Source: Bacillota bacterium (GTDB lineage: Bacteria > Bacillota > Desulfotomaculia > Desulfotomaculales > VENG01). Taken from it: DNA of 64,000 nucleotides. Below the pieces are notes generated by a model. The model had not been told where the DNA came from. It saw only the letters and a list, made by a program, of their open reading frames with translations, and did no database searches. This document shows, one piece after another, positions 17,635 to 26,466 of the stretch. Every line of letters starts with the position of its first letter. The first letter of the stretch is position 1. The stretch covers positions 54,483 through 118,482 of the forward strand of contig VENG01000003.1 of assembly GCA_009711705.1 (NCBI GenBank). Direction: 5' to 3'. The position numbers were made by a program, and so were the translations under genes.

Positions 17635-18783
17635 TTATTTTTTGCTGCTGATGAGTCTATTTAAAAACGTAATGGAAGCAAATGGTATCGATGAAGAGTT
17701 ATTCTTAACAGACGTTTCTGTTACCAAATTTGCATATCCCACCACTTTTCCTTCGTTGAATACTAAAACCTGTCCGAGTTTGCTACCGGCTCTTATTGGC
17801 GCCGTCATACTCGGCTTGCAAACAAATTTCTTTTCCAAGTGTAAATCTTCGCCCTGGTGACGTAAAAAAACAACGGAGCGGTCAGCGACAAGTGGGAGGC
17901 GGTTAATATCCCCTTCAGTCACTGTTATTCTTTTTATTATTTCACCTTTCTCTATCACAGTCACCGGGTTAAAACTATTAAAACCATATTCTAAAATTTT
18001 AATGGAATCTTGGTACCGGTTACTGCTATGCAAAACAACAGCTATTAAGCACCTTCCGTCCCTGGTGGCTGATGCCACCAAACATTGTCCCGCCTCATTT
18101 GTAGTACCGGTTTTAACTCCCGTGGTGCCGGGATAATTCCAAAGCAGCTTGTTTGTATTGGTTAACTCATGCGTCCACTGGTGCGGGCCATGTATAACGG
18201 CATAACGGGTTCCCACAAGCTTACTGAAAGTAGGATTTGCCAGCGCATACCTGGTAATAAGTGCTAGATCATGGGCTGATGTAACATGTCCCCGGACAGG
18301 CAATCCATTGGTATTAATAAAATTTGTACTTTCAGCCCCCAGAAAATTAAGCCTATTATTAACCAATTGCACAAACAAGTCTTCCGACCCTGCTAAATGC
18401 TCAGCTATAGCAACACAGGCATCATTCCCTGACCTGACTAAGGCCCCGGTTAATAATTGTTCTAAAGTTAATTGCTCTCCGGCTGTTAAGTGCATACTGG
18501 ATTCGCCGACTCGGGCAGCCCTTTCGCTGACCGTTACTACACTTTGCAAGTCTCCTATCTCCAGTGCCAACAGAGCCGTTGCTATTTTAGTTGTGCTGGC
18601 AGGAGGTACAGGGTTAAATGCATTTTTCTTATACAATATTTGCCCGGTATGCGCGTCCATAAGTATAGCTGAGTGCGCGGTAATTTCCAAGTTGTCAGCA
18701 GCCAGGGCGATATGGCATGGAAGCAAAAGAGAGAAGACTAGCACAATCATAACGGATGTAAAATGCCGCATAAATTTCACCAT
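17635..18783 (-). CDS. dacF: D-alanyl-D-alanine carboxypeptidase (DacF-type)
   Basis: A low-molecular-weight penicillin-binding protein that trims D-Ala from peptidoglycan stem peptides. The signal peptide ends near ALA-AD (28-29). The three serine-transferase motifs are present: SxxK as STTK (63-66), SGN in VRSGNDAC and KTG in GVKTGTTNEAG, followed by the PBP5_C domain. Size (382) fits DacF/DacB-type enzymes of spore-formers. Placement among sporulation genes between ylxY and mlpA suggests a role in spore cortex cross-linking, which is inference. Confidence 0.92.
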   Translation of the reverse strand: MVKFMRHFTSVMIVLVFSLLLPCHIALAADNLEITAHSAILMDAHTGQILYKKNAFNPVPPASTTKIATALLALEIGDLQSVVTVSERAARVGESSMHLTAGEQLTLEQLLTGALVRSGNDACVAIAEHLAGSEDLFVQLVNNRLNFLGAESTNFINTNGLPVRGHVTSAHDLALITRYALANPTFSKLVGTRYAVIHGPHQWTHELTNTNKLLWNYPGTTGVKTGTTNEAGQCLVASATRDGRCLIAVVLHSSNRYQDSIKILEYGFNSFNPVTVIEKGEIIKRITVTEGDINRLPLVADRSVVFLRHQGEDLHLEKKFVCKPSMTAPIRAGSKLGQVLVFNEGKVVGYANLVTETSVKNNSSSIPFASITFLNRLISSKK

Positions 18784-18836
18784 CTTATTAGGATATATAA
18801 CTCGAGTATTTATCCTTCCCCTATTTTACATAATTA

Positions 18837-19583
18837 TTAACTGCTTTTTCCCTGCCGGTCATCCTGCAGCATTTCGCTCACGGTGACCAAGGTGAAGTCC
18901 TGTTTCCGCAGTTCATCAATAATTTGCGGCATTGCGTGTACCGTGGGAGCTGTAGGGTGCATTAACACAATAGCACCATTATGGGCATTATTATTTATCT
19001 TATTAACTATTGCTTCCGGTTTAGGGTGTTTCCAATCAACTGTATCAATACTCCACAAAATGGTGGTGTATCCTGCCTCTTCTGCCGCTTGTAGAACCGC
19101 GGGCCCTCTCTCGCCGTAGGGCGGGGCATATAATGCAGGCTTTTTACCTGTAATCTTTTTTATTACTTGCTCACACTTTAAGATATCCTCTAAATTATCG
19201 TCCTTGGACAGACGGTCCGGATGTGGATGGGAATAACCATGGCTACCTATCTCGTGCCCTGCTTCTAATATTTGCTTGGTTAAGCCGGGAAACTTTTCTG
19301 CCCATATACCTCCCATAAAAAAAGTTATTTGAACATCCTTTTCTTCAAGTATGGCCAACATCCGAGGCAAAAACTCCTCTCCCCAAAACACGTTACAAGT
19401 AAGGGCAATTTCCTTTTTTTCAGAACTACCCTGGTAAATGGGCTGCCCTTCGCGGTCACTGAGAGATGTTGTAAACTGGGGAGATGGTGAATTAGACACC
19501 CCCACCGTCAAAGCAATAAAAAGTAGGACAATCACGCCCAAGATCAATACCATGCCTCGTTTTTCAACAAAGAATACACGCAA
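18837..19583 (-). CDS. ylxY: YlxY-type polysaccharide deacetylase-like protein
   Basis: A NodB-fold protein with an N-terminal membrane anchor (about residues 12-29) and the deacetylase domain from about 55. The His motif HEIGSHGYSHPH and the APPYGERG loop are kept, but the first motif, normally TFDDG, reads LTCNVFWGEEF, so the metal/catalytic aspartate pair is missing; this is a known feature of YlxY relatives. It may bind rather than deacetylate glycan. TTG 19583 follows GGAAGGTG. It sits just downstream of pnp, as ylxY does in Bacillus. Confidence 0.87.
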   Translation of the reverse strand: MRVFFVEKRGMVLILGVIVLLFIALTVGVSNSPSPQFTTSLSDREGQPIYQGSSEKKEIALTCNVFWGEEFLPRMLAILEEKDVQITFFMGGIWAEKFPGLTKQILEAGHEIGSHGYSHPHPDRLSKDDNLEDILKCEQVIKKITGKKPALYAPPYGERGPAVLQAAEEAGYTTILWSIDTVDWKHPKPEAIVNKINNNAHNGAIVLMHPTAPTVHAMPQIIDELRKQDFTLVTVSEMLQDDRQGKSS

Positions 19584-19651
19584 GCATAAACACCTTCCCG
19601 CAAATAATTTAAGCTACATAGATAATATGCATCGCCTTACAAGATTATAAT

Positions 19652-19674
19652 AGCAAGTGGGGACAGTTCTTGCT
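19652..19674. repeat. Short hairpin with GGGGACAG core
   Basis: AGCAAG (19652-19657) and CTTGCT (19669-19674) flank TGGGGACAGTT. It is immediately next to the longer REP-like repeat and shares its GGGGACAG core. Confidence 0.45.
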
Positions 19675-19680
19675 TGCTTT

Positions 19681-19734
19681 AAAAAAGGGGATAGGCACCT
19701 TTTTAAAAACAAAAAGTAGCCTATCCCCTTTTTT
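19681..19734. repeat. Second REP-like inverted repeat (GGGGATAGGC)
   Basis: The 24-base arms 19681-19704 and 19711-19734 match at 22 positions. The arm AAAAAAGGGGATAGGC is a diverged copy of the element at 5513-5567 (GGGGACAGGCTAC). The two arms differ from each other by TA versus AC, showing independent decay. Confidence 0.7.
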
Positions 19735-19779
19735 AGATAATTAAAAAACCCCTACTTAGTAGGGGTTTTTTAATTATCT
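19735..19779 (-). terminator. Terminator of pnp
   Basis: A perfect 21-bp inverted repeat (19735-19755 with 19759-19779) with core ACCCCTAC, a three-base loop and T6 runs on both sides. It includes the last pnp codons and the stop codon. It could work in both directions. Confidence 0.88.
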
Positions 19780-22019
19780 CGCTGCTGTCTGACGCGTGGG
19801 CGCTGGCCCGGTGTTCTTCTGGTACCGTTACGAAATGGCTTTTTATCTCCGTTCCCTGCTTCGCCTTTTTCATCCTTCGGCGGCTCAGGTAAGGCGTCTT
19901 TTCTGGAAAGTTTTAGCCGTCCCTGGTTATCATAACCAATTGCCTTTACTATGACTTCTTCGCCTTCTTTAACCACATCTTCTACTTTGTTAACCCTTTC
20001 GTGTGCCAGTTGGGATATATGGACTAAGCCATCTTTTCCCGGTAACCCCAGTACTCCAGGCACAACTTCCACAAAACACCCGAAGTCCGTAACCCTAACC
20101 ACTTTACCTGTATATATCTGGCCCGGTTTAACTTCCTGGGTAAGTTTTTCCACAATAGATTTAGCATAATCGCCCGCCTTGGGATCCACCGCAGCAATAA
20201 ATACCCGGCCGTCATCTTCAATATCAATATCCACACCGGTTTCTTCGATGATTTTCTTGATTGTTTTACCACCCGGCCCAATTACATCTCGTATTTTATC
20301 GGGATGCACAAAGGTTTGAATAATCCGGGGAGCATAAGGTGACAGTTCATTGCGGGGTGTGGGAATTACTTTTAGCATTTCGCCCAAAATATGCATGCGG
20401 CCATGGTGAGCCTGGGACAATGCATTACTGAGCACATCCCTGTCAATACCTGCTATCTTGATGTCCATTTGCAGTGCCGTTACCCCTTTACTTGTTCCGG
20501 CTACCTTAAAGTCCATATCCCCTAAGTGGTCCTCCATACCCTGGATGTCAGTAAGCACGGCAAAATTGTCGTCTTCCTTAATCAGGCCCATAGCTACTCC
20601 GGCAACAGGAGCCTTAATGGAAACACCGGCATCCATAAGTCCTAAGGTACTACCACATACACTGCCCATCGATGTTGAGCCGTTACTGGCCACCACTTCA
20701 GAAACAATACGTATGGTGTAAGGGAACTTTTCCTCCGAGGGAACCACTGGCTCCAATGCCCTTTCCGCCAGAGCACCATGGCCAATTTCCCTACGACTGG
20801 TTGTTCTCATGGGACGGGTTTCACCAACACTATAAGGGGGGAAATTATAGTGATGCATATAACGCTTTTTCTCATCTATCCCCAGCCCGTCCAATCTTTG
20901 TTCCTCAGAAATAGCACCAAGGGTAACACTGGATAAAACCTGAGTTTCACCCCTGGTAAACAAACCTGATCCATGGGTTCTAGGTAATAGTCCCACCTCA
21001 ACTGATATGGGACGCACTTCATTTAAAGCCCGACCGTCAATACGTATCCTGTCCACAAGGATAGATCTACGAATAACTTTCTTTTCCACACTGTCTATAA
21101 TCTTTTCAATTTCGTCCTCAGATTCCGGATACTCCTCAATAAAGGATTCCATTATTTCGGATTTTACAGCATCCATGAATTCGTCTCTTGCTTTTTTGAG
21201 GTATTGTTTGACAATACATTCCTGTACTGCGGCCTTTATTTTCTCCGTGGCCTTTTCAGTGACAGCTCGTTCAAAGTCATCTGCGGTTTCGGCTACCGCA
21301 ATTTCCATTTTTGGAAAGGCTAGTCCCATCTCTATTGCTTCCTGACGAAACTCTTCGATAAAGCGAACCATCTCTTTGATTTGCTCGTGCCCGTAAATAA
21401 TAGCCTCAAGCATTATTTCCTCAGGAACTTCATCCGCCCCTGCCTCTACCATCATTACAGCGTCAGCAGTTCCCGCCACAACTAAGTGCATATCAGTCTT
21501 TTCAGACTGCTCCAACGTGGGGTTAACTATAAATTTACCGTCTACCCGTCCAATTACCACCCCGGCAATGGGGCCGTTAAAGGGAATGTTTGAAATACTC
21601 AGCGCCGCAGAAGCTCCTAACATAGCCATCATTTCAGGAGCATTATCTTGATCAACTGACATAACCGTAGATATCACATGAACATCATTCCTCAGGTTTT
21701 TCGGAAACAACGGGCGTAGGGGCCTGTCTATTAAACGCGCTGACAGGGTAGCCTTCTCACTGGGTCTTCCTTCCCGCTTAATAAAACCCCCGGGAATTTT
21801 ACCTACAGCATACATGCGCTCCTCATAATCTACCGTTAGCGGTAAGAAATCGATACCTGCTCTGGGCCTTTTAGACATTGTAGCAGCAACTAAAACTGCG
21901 GTTTCCCCATAACATGCAAATACTGAACCACTAGCTTGTTTGGCCAACCTGCCTGTTTCTAAACTCAGAGTTCGGCCGCCAACCACTAATTCTTTTTTTA
22001 ATACTTTTCTTTCTACCAT
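19770..22019 (-). CDS. pnp: Polyribonucleotide nucleotidyltransferase (PNPase)
   Basis: A phosphorolytic 3'-5' exoribonuclease of the mRNA decay machinery. Two RNase PH domains flank an alpha-helical linker; the second holds [32 protein letters not shown] and the catalytic region [21 protein letters not shown] domain ([15 protein letters not shown]) and an S1 domain ([20 protein letters not shown]) follow. At about 749 residues it is full length. ATG 22019 is chosen by homology; the ribosome site (AGGTTGGTGAT) is weak and a GTG at 22034 is possible. It lies after rpsO, as in most bacteria. Confidence 0.96.
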   Translation of the reverse strand: MVERKVLKKELVVGGRTLSLETGRLAKQASGSVFACYGETAVLVAATMSKRPRAGIDFLPLTVDYEERMYAVGKIPGGFIKREGRPSEKATLSARLIDRPLRPLFPKNLRNDVHVISTVMSVDQDNAPEMMAMLGASAALSISNIPFNGPIAGVVIGRVDGKFIVNPTLEQSEKTDMHLVVAGTADAVMMVEAGADEVPEEIMLEAIIYGHEQIKEMVRFIEEFRQEAIEMGLAFPKMEIAVAETADDFERAVTEKATEKIKAAVQECIVKQYLKKARDEFMDAVKSEIMESFIEEYPESEDEIEKIIDSVEKKVIRRSILVDRIRIDGRALNEVRPISVEVGLLPRTHGSGLFTRGETQVLSSVTLGAISEEQRLDGLGIDEKKRYMHHYNFPPYSVGETRPMRTTSRREIGHGALAERALEPVVPSEEKFPYTIRIVSEVVASNGSTSMGSVCGSTLGLMDAGVSIKAPVAGVAMGLIKEDDNFAVLTDIQGMEDHLGDMDFKVAGTSKGVTALQMDIKIAGIDRDVLSNALSQAHHGRMHILGEMLKVIPTPRNELSPYAPRIIQTFVHPDKIRDVIGPGGKTIKKIIEETGVDIDIEDDGRVFIAAVDPKAGDYAKSIVEKLTQEVKPGQIYTGKVVRVTDFGCFVEVVPGVLGLPGKDGLVHISQLAHERVNKVEDVVKEGEEVIVKAIGYDNQGRLKLSRKDALPEPPKDEKGEAGNGDKKPFRNGTRRTPGQRPRVRQQRDN

Positions 22020-22197
22020 ATAAGGTATCACCAACCTGGCAACTTTTATTTTTTAAGCTAAAAAATCATTACCTATTTTTCCTTATTTATCCTTTATTAT
22101 AAGCAAAAAAATATATTACCATTCACATTTATAGTATTTCATGCCTCTCCGATAAACATACATCACCCCCCGTAAATTAACCTACTGATACACCAAG

Positions 22198-22220
22198 AAG
22201 CGGGTTATACCCCGCTTCAA
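22198..22220. other. Stem-loop between rpsO and pnp
   Basis: GAAGCGGG and CCCGCTTC flank a short loop right after the rpsO stop codon. There is no U-tract on the minus strand, so it is more likely an RNA-processing or stability hairpin in the rpsO-pnp transcript than a strong terminator. The rest of 22020-22221 shows nothing I can name. Confidence 0.45.
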
Positions 22221-22221
22221 T

Positions 22222-22491
22222 TTATTTGCGCAATCCAAGCTTTTGAATTATGGAACGGTAACGTTCAAAATTACGATTTTTTAGGTAATTTAGAAGCGCT
22301 CTGCGCTGCCCTACCATTTTCAACAGGCCACGCCTGGAATGATGATCCTTTTTGTGGATCTTTAAGTGCTCGGTAAGCTCGGTAATACGAGTTGTAAGTA
22401 TTGCAATTTGAACTTCCGGTGAGCCGGTATCATTTTCATGGGCCTTAAATTGATCAATTAATGTTTGTTTCTTTTCTAACGTCAAAGCCAT
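22222..22491 (-). CDS. rpsO: 30S ribosomal protein S15
   Basis: A primary 16S rRNA-binding protein of the small-subunit platform. The sequence is a complete 89-residue S15: [42 protein letters not shown] and the C-terminal [25 protein letters not shown] 22491 has a near-perfect AAGGAGGTGA site; the longer upstream frame is discarded. The leader contains an inverted repeat that could belong to S15 autoregulation. It is followed by pnp. Confidence 0.97.
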   Translation of the reverse strand: MALTLEKKQTLIDQFKAHENDTGSPEVQIAILTTRITELTEHLKIHKKDHHSRRGLLKMVGQRRALLNYLKNRNFERYRSIIQKLGLRK

Positions 22492-22519
22492 TATGTTCAC
22501 CTCCTTCTTGCTACAATCG

Positions 22520-22568
22520 CTATTAGCCACGTTAACCGTCGGAGACAAACGAATTCCCTAGCTAATAG
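22520..22568 (-). promoter_or_regulatory. rpsO: Possible rpsO leader fold
   Basis: CTATTAGC (22520-22527) and GCTAATAG (22561-22568) form an 8-bp stem enclosing about 32 bases, placed just upstream of the S15 ribosome site. S15 often represses its own mRNA by binding a leader structure; whether this stem does so is inference. Confidence 0.35.
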
Positions 22569-22586
22569 TTCCCCCGGGAAAAATAA

Positions 22587-22808
22587 TCACTTCCCAATTA
22601 TGGTTATTACCAGGCGTCCGCCTGGAATATCTTTAGCCACAATGTCAAACATCCTACCCGACTTAGCAAAAAACCCCCGAAAACGAGTGGCCGTAGGGAC
22701 ACGCCCGGGAATGCCGGCGGCTGCTTCAATAATATCTTCGGATAAAATTCTTTCCTGCCTCATATCCCGCAATCTTTTACGGGCGTGCTCCGTAATTATA
22801 ACCCGCAT
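22587..22808 (-). CDS. DUF4258-like small protein
   Basis: A 73-residue basic protein beginning MRVIITEHARKRLRDMRQER and containing a beta-rich end (RMFDIVAKDIPGGRLVITIIGK). This matches the DUF4258 pattern (ITxHAxxR at the start), a small fold related to RelE/BrnT-type proteins. ATG 22808 has GGTGAT eight bases upstream; the frame continues upstream into the preceding gene, where an ATG at 22853 is the other option. It follows the 77-residue gene with 13 bases between, so the two probably form a unit. A toxin-like role is possible but not shown. Confidence 0.68.
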   Translation of the reverse strand: MRVIITEHARKRLRDMRQERILSEDIIEAAAGIPGRVPTATRFRGFFAKSGRMFDIVAKDIPGGRLVITIIGK

Positions 22809-22821
22809 GACCGCATCACCA

Positions 22822-23055
22822 TTAGTAAACTTTCGATTGTGTGGTCCGCTCATCATCTTCCTCTGCCAAAAAGGTATACAAGGCATCTTGAAATGCAGTC
22901 AGGCCGACATCTTCCATGTTATATTGCCCATACATGCTTTCCAATTCGGTTTTTAGTTTTTGAAATTCGTCACTTAGACAAATCAAGGCTATATGATTTA
23001 ACCATTTTTTGATGTCCTCATCAGGTAAATCAAATTTCGGTACACCCATTGGCAA
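22822..23055 (-). CDS. Small acidic hypothetical protein, partner of DUF4258 gene
   Basis: A 77-residue helical, mostly acidic protein (KFDLPDEDIKKWLNHIALICLSDEF, then FLAEEDDE) with no membrane segment. TTG 23055 lies behind AGGAG; an ATG two codons later is also possible. It starts the two-gene insertion between ribF and rpsO. I do not recognise the family. The acidic protein followed by a small basic one resembles antitoxin-toxin order, which is an inference from size and charge only. Confidence 0.6.
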   Translation of the reverse strand: MPMGVPKFDLPDEDIKKWLNHIALICLSDEFQKLKTELESMYGQYNMEDVGLTAFQDALYTFLAEEDDERTTQSKVY

Positions 23056-23167
23056 AACGTCTCCTTTCCTTATAAATCGGGACGTTTACCGCGTTTATTG
23101 TAGCATAATAGAAAACAGAAGTAAACTTTCTTTGAAAAATTATATTAATCCCTAACATGTTTTATTC

Positions 23168-24100
23168 TTAATCCGAAGATTGCGCCCTGGCCAGCAAAAT
23201 ATCCTGTTTGATCTGATCAACAAGTTCATTTACAGAAGCAAACCTTTTTTCCGACCTAATATGCCTGGTGAAAAAAACCTTAATTTTTTTACCATATAAA
23301 TCCCCGAAAAAGTCCAATAAGTGCACTTCAATATTTTGCTTATTCTTAGTACCGTGGAAAGTAGGCTTAGTCCCAATATTAGCTACACCTAAGAAATTGT
23401 CATTGTCAACCTGCGCCTTTACAGAATAAACACCCTTGGGGGGAATCACAATGCGGTCATCAATGGCCAGATTCGCCGTAGGAAAGCCTAATGTTCTACC
23501 TCTTCTTTCGCCCAGTACCACATTACCCTCAAACCGGGGACAGTACCCTAGAAATTTACGTGCTTCAGCTATATTACCGTTACGAATGTGCTGGCGTATT
23601 AATGTACTGCTTACCGCTTCTCCGTCTACCGACACGGAAGGTGTTATATGTACGTTAAAACCGTGTTTTTGCCCTAATTCTTGCAATAGGCTGGGAGTTC
23701 CCTGTCCTTTGTAGCCAAAGGAATAATTATAACCTACAAAAACCCAGCGGGTCTGCAGCGCATCACATAGTATACGGCTAACAAACTCCTCCGGTAACAT
23801 GGCTGAAAATTCCCTGGTAAAAGATGCACGAACCATGACCTCTACCCCCATAGCAGCTATCATATCCTGCTTGGCTTCTTGGCTGAGCAGCATGGGCGGG
23901 ACACTTTCCGGTCTCAATACAGCCATAGGATGCGGGTAAAATGTAAAGACAAGAGGCGTACCTCCTATCTCCCCGGCCTTGGCCACCATTTGCCCTATCA
24001 ACTGTTGATGGCCTAAATGCACCCCGTCAAAATTACCTAGTGCCATTACCACGTTTTGATATTTATGCCTAACTTCTTCCCAATTTTGATAAACTTTCAC
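23168..24100 (-). CDS. ribF: Bifunctional riboflavin kinase / FMN adenylyltransferase
   Basis: It converts riboflavin to FMN and FMN to FAD. The N-terminal nucleotidyltransferase domain shows GNFDGVHLGHQQLI (22-35) and the substrate motif SSTLIRQHIRNGNI. The C-terminal kinase domain shows GRTLGFPTANL and PPKGVYSVKA. At 310 residues it is full length. GTG 24100 follows a GGGGGT-containing region and matches the family start. It lies directly after truB, the common Firmicute arrangement. Confidence 0.95.
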   Translation of the reverse strand: MKVYQNWEEVRHKYQNVVMALGNFDGVHLGHQQLIGQMVAKAGEIGGTPLVFTFYPHPMAVLRPESVPPMLLSQEAKQDMIAAMGVEVMVRASFTREFSAMLPEEFVSRILCDALQTRWVFVGYNYSFGYKGQGTPSLLQELGQKHGFNVHITPSVSVDGEAVSSTLIRQHIRNGNIAEARKFLGYCPRFEGNVVLGERRGRTLGFPTANLAIDDRIVIPPKGVYSVKAQVDNDNFLGVANIGTKPTFHGTKNKQNIEVHLLDFFGDLYGKKIKVFFTRHIRSEKRFASVNELVDQIKQDILLARAQSSD

Positions 24101-24124
24101 CTGGCCTTGACCCCCAACTTTTTT

Positions 24125-25057
24125 TCATACCAGTACCTTAACAGGCTGAATATTGATAGTGTCTACCTGTGTATTTTTGTCTAAAGTCTTACCTATAGCG
24201 ATTACTCCCTGGGGACCCTGCATGCACACCAATTGATTTCCCTGTAACTGCATTTCAGTACCTGTTTCGAAGAAAATTCTATTTCCATTTTTTACTGCGT
24301 CTACTAATTCGTCTTCCACCCTAACAGTAGGTAAGTTACTTAAAGCTTGGTCAAGAGAAACCAAGACTTCGCCTAACTCTCCATGGTGCTTCTTTTCCTC
24401 TAACTCTTCCAAAGTAAAGGTGTCTAAGATCCCGAAGGAACCGGCTCGAACTCGTAATAGAAATGACATATGTGCGCAGCAGCCAAGGTTTTCACCCAGG
24501 TCAGAGCACAAAGTTCTTACGTATGTACCTGCAGAACAGCCTATGTCCATGATTACTTTGGGGTTAGGAGTACCTATATCAAAGGCATTTACAATGCGTG
24601 CAAAAAAGATATTGACCCTTCTTTTTTTTCTTTCTACTTCCAGTCCGGCCCGGGCCAGCTCGTAAAGCTTTTTTCCCTTATGTTTGATAGCCGATGTCAT
24701 AGGCGGAATCTGCTCTATCTCACCCTTGAATTTCTGCAAACCCTCCCGGACTTCATCTAATGTCAATGACGAACAATCTTGCTCTTTAATCACCTGACCA
24801 AAACTGTCCAATGTGGAAGTTGCAGTACCAAAGGAAACCTCAGCCCGGTACTCCTTCGTATGGTCCATAAACTGTATTATTTTGGTAGCTTTGCCGCAAC
24901 ATATCGTTAAAACTCCGGCAGCTCCCGGATCCAGTGTACCGGTATGCCCTACTTTGCGCTTCCCGATTAACTTTCTAATAAATTGCACCACATCATGGGA
25001 AGTCATGCCCGGGGGCTTTAATACATTAATTATTCCATCCATTATTATTCCATCCAT
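24125..25057 (-). CDS. truB: tRNA pseudouridine(55) synthase
   Basis: It makes pseudouridine 55 in the tRNA T-loop. The sequence shows KPPGMTSHDVV, the catalytic aspartate in GHTGTLDPGAAGVL, and a C-terminal PUA-like domain. At 310 residues it is full length. The 5' end carries a tandem 15-bp duplication that repeats the first five codons (MDGII twice), creating two possible starts, at 25057 and 25042. No strong ribosome site precedes either. It is in the nusA-infB-rbfA-nrnA-truB-ribF operon. Confidence 0.94.
   Translation of the reverse strand: MDGIIMDGIINVLKPPGMTSHDVVQFIRKLIGKRKVGHTGTLDPGAAGVLTICCGKATKIIQFMDHTKEYRAEVSFGTATSTLDSFGQVIKEQDCSSLTLDEVREGLQKFKGEIEQIPPMTSAIKHKGKKLYELARAGLEVERKKRRVNIFFARIVNAFDIGTPNPKVIMDIGCSAGTYVRTLCSDLGENLGCCAHMSFLLRVRAGSFGILDTFTLEELEEKKHHGELGEVLVSLDQALSNLPTVRVEDELVDAVKNGNRIFFETGTEMQLQGNQLVCMQGPQGVIAIGKTLDKNTQVDTINIQPVKVLV
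25027..25057. repeat. Tandem 15-bp duplication at the truB start
   Basis: The unit ATTATTCCATCCATT (plus strand) occurs twice in a row at the truB 5' end, repeating the start codon and the next four codons in frame. Confidence 0.85.
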
Positions 25058-25090
25058 TATTTTTTATCAACTATTTTTCGCCAATTACTA

Positions 25091-26068
25091 TCAACTACCA
25101 TCTGCTTGCAATAAGTTAATAGCCTCGCTTAATACTTCATTGCAAATATCTTCGTACGTTCCCCTTAAGGTGGAACCTGATGCCCTTACATGCCCGCCAC
25201 CACCAAAGCCAGAGGCTAACCTGTTAACATCAACTTCGCCTTTCGAGCGAAACCCCACTTTAAAAACCCCGGGTTCCAATTCTCGGAATAAGATGGCTAT
25301 TTTAACTCCCTTTATGGAACGAGGATAATTAATAATGCCTTCCGCATGCTCATCACAGGCCCCTGCTTCCATTAAATCTTTTCTAAACACTGAGATCCAT
25401 GCAACTCTTTTGCATTTGGTAAACTGCATTGTCTGCAATGCCGCCCGGAGCAAAAGTATAGCAGGGAGAGATTTTTGGTCATATATGAACTCATTTAACT
25501 TAGCCGGTTCTATCCCACATTGCATTAAATCAGCCACCCTGCGATGGGTAGTCGGTGTGGTGTTCTCATATCTAAAAGAACCGGTGTCAGTAATTATTGC
25601 GGTATATAGACATGCAGCCACATCTGTTGTAATATTTACACCTAAATAAAGTAACATATCATAGACTATTTCTCCTGTAGCTGCTGCTTGAGAGTCTACA
25701 TATGTATATTCAGCCTCGATAGTGTTGCCGGGATGGTGATCAATATTGACTGTTATTAGTTCTCTTTGCAGCATCTTGTAGTATGGGCCCAAGCGGTCCG
25801 GTGAGGAACAATCTAACATCATAAAAACATCAAAGTCTTGATTAAACTCTCTTTCACCCGTATTGAGACAATTAATTCCCGGTAAAAAAGTTAGGTTATC
25901 TGGCACTGGGTCGAAACTCACCATGGTGACTTGTTTACCCATTTGTTCCAAAACCTTTCCCAGTGCCAGCATTGAACCTAAGGAATCCCCATCAGGCATT
26001 ATATGGCCGCACAAAAGGAAGCTGTGCCAAGATCTTATCACACTGGTAATAGAATCAAGATTATTCAT
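25091..26068 (-). CDS. nrnA: NrnA-type DHH nanoRNase / pAp phosphatase
   Basis: A DHH/DHHA1 phosphoesterase that degrades nanoRNA and dephosphorylates pAp. Visible motifs are [24 protein letters not shown], the signature VNIDHHPGN and the DHHA1 [14 protein letters not shown] 26068 was chosen because AAGGTGAG lies eight bases upstream; it overlaps the rbfA end by eight bases. Placement between rbfA and truB is common in Firmicutes. Confidence 0.93.
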   Translation of the reverse strand: MNNLDSITSVIRSWHSFLLCGHIMPDGDSLGSMLALGKVLEQMGKQVTMVSFDPVPDNLTFLPGINCLNTGEREFNQDFDVFMMLDCSSPDRLGPYYKMLQRELITVNIDHHPGNTIEAEYTYVDSQAAATGEIVYDMLLYLGVNITTDVAACLYTAIITDTGSFRYENTTPTTHRRVADLMQCGIEPAKLNEFIYDQKSLPAILLLRAALQTMQFTKCKRVAWISVFRKDLMEAGACDEHAEGIINYPRSIKGVKIAILFRELEPGVFKVGFRSKGEVDVNRLASGFGGGGHVRASGSTLRGTYEDICNEVLSEAINLLQADGS

Positions 26069-26420
26069 CCTCAGTCTCACCTTTATCTTTGACCTTGTTT
26101 ATAAGGTTGAGCACCTTGATACCCCTGTCCATGGATTGATCCTGAATAAAACTTATTTCAGGCACATGACGCAGCCTGATACGCTTTCCTAATTCAGACC
26201 GTATAAAGCCTTTAGCTTTTTTGAGCCCCTCAATAGTTTCATTTTGTTCCTTTTCTTCTCCCAGTACACTAACATATATCTTGGCATACCGTAAATCACC
26301 CGTTACTTCCACCCTGGTGATTGTTATAAACCCAATACGGGGGTCTTTCATTTCATCCCTAACTACGTCAGAAATTTCCTGTTTGATTGCTTCGGCCAAG
26401 CGCTCTGGACGATGAGCCAT
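26061..26420 (-). CDS. rbfA: Ribosome-binding factor A
   Basis: A KH-like 30S maturation factor that binds near helix 1 of 16S rRNA. The start [31 protein letters not shown] and the [14 protein letters not shown] stretch are characteristic. ATG 26420 follows GGGGGTGA. The C-terminal tail is acidic (GETEDE). It is coupled to nrnA by an overlap and follows infB. Confidence 0.95.
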   Translation of the reverse strand: MAHRPERLAEAIKQEISDVVRDEMKDPRIGFITITRVEVTGDLRYAKIYVSVLGEEKEQNETIEGLKKAKGFIRSELGKRIRLRHVPEISFIQDQSMDRGIKVLNLINKVKDKGETEDE

Positions 26421-26466
26421 CTGGGTCACCCCCTTAAATACGAATCAGAGTTTCCTGACTCGCTTT

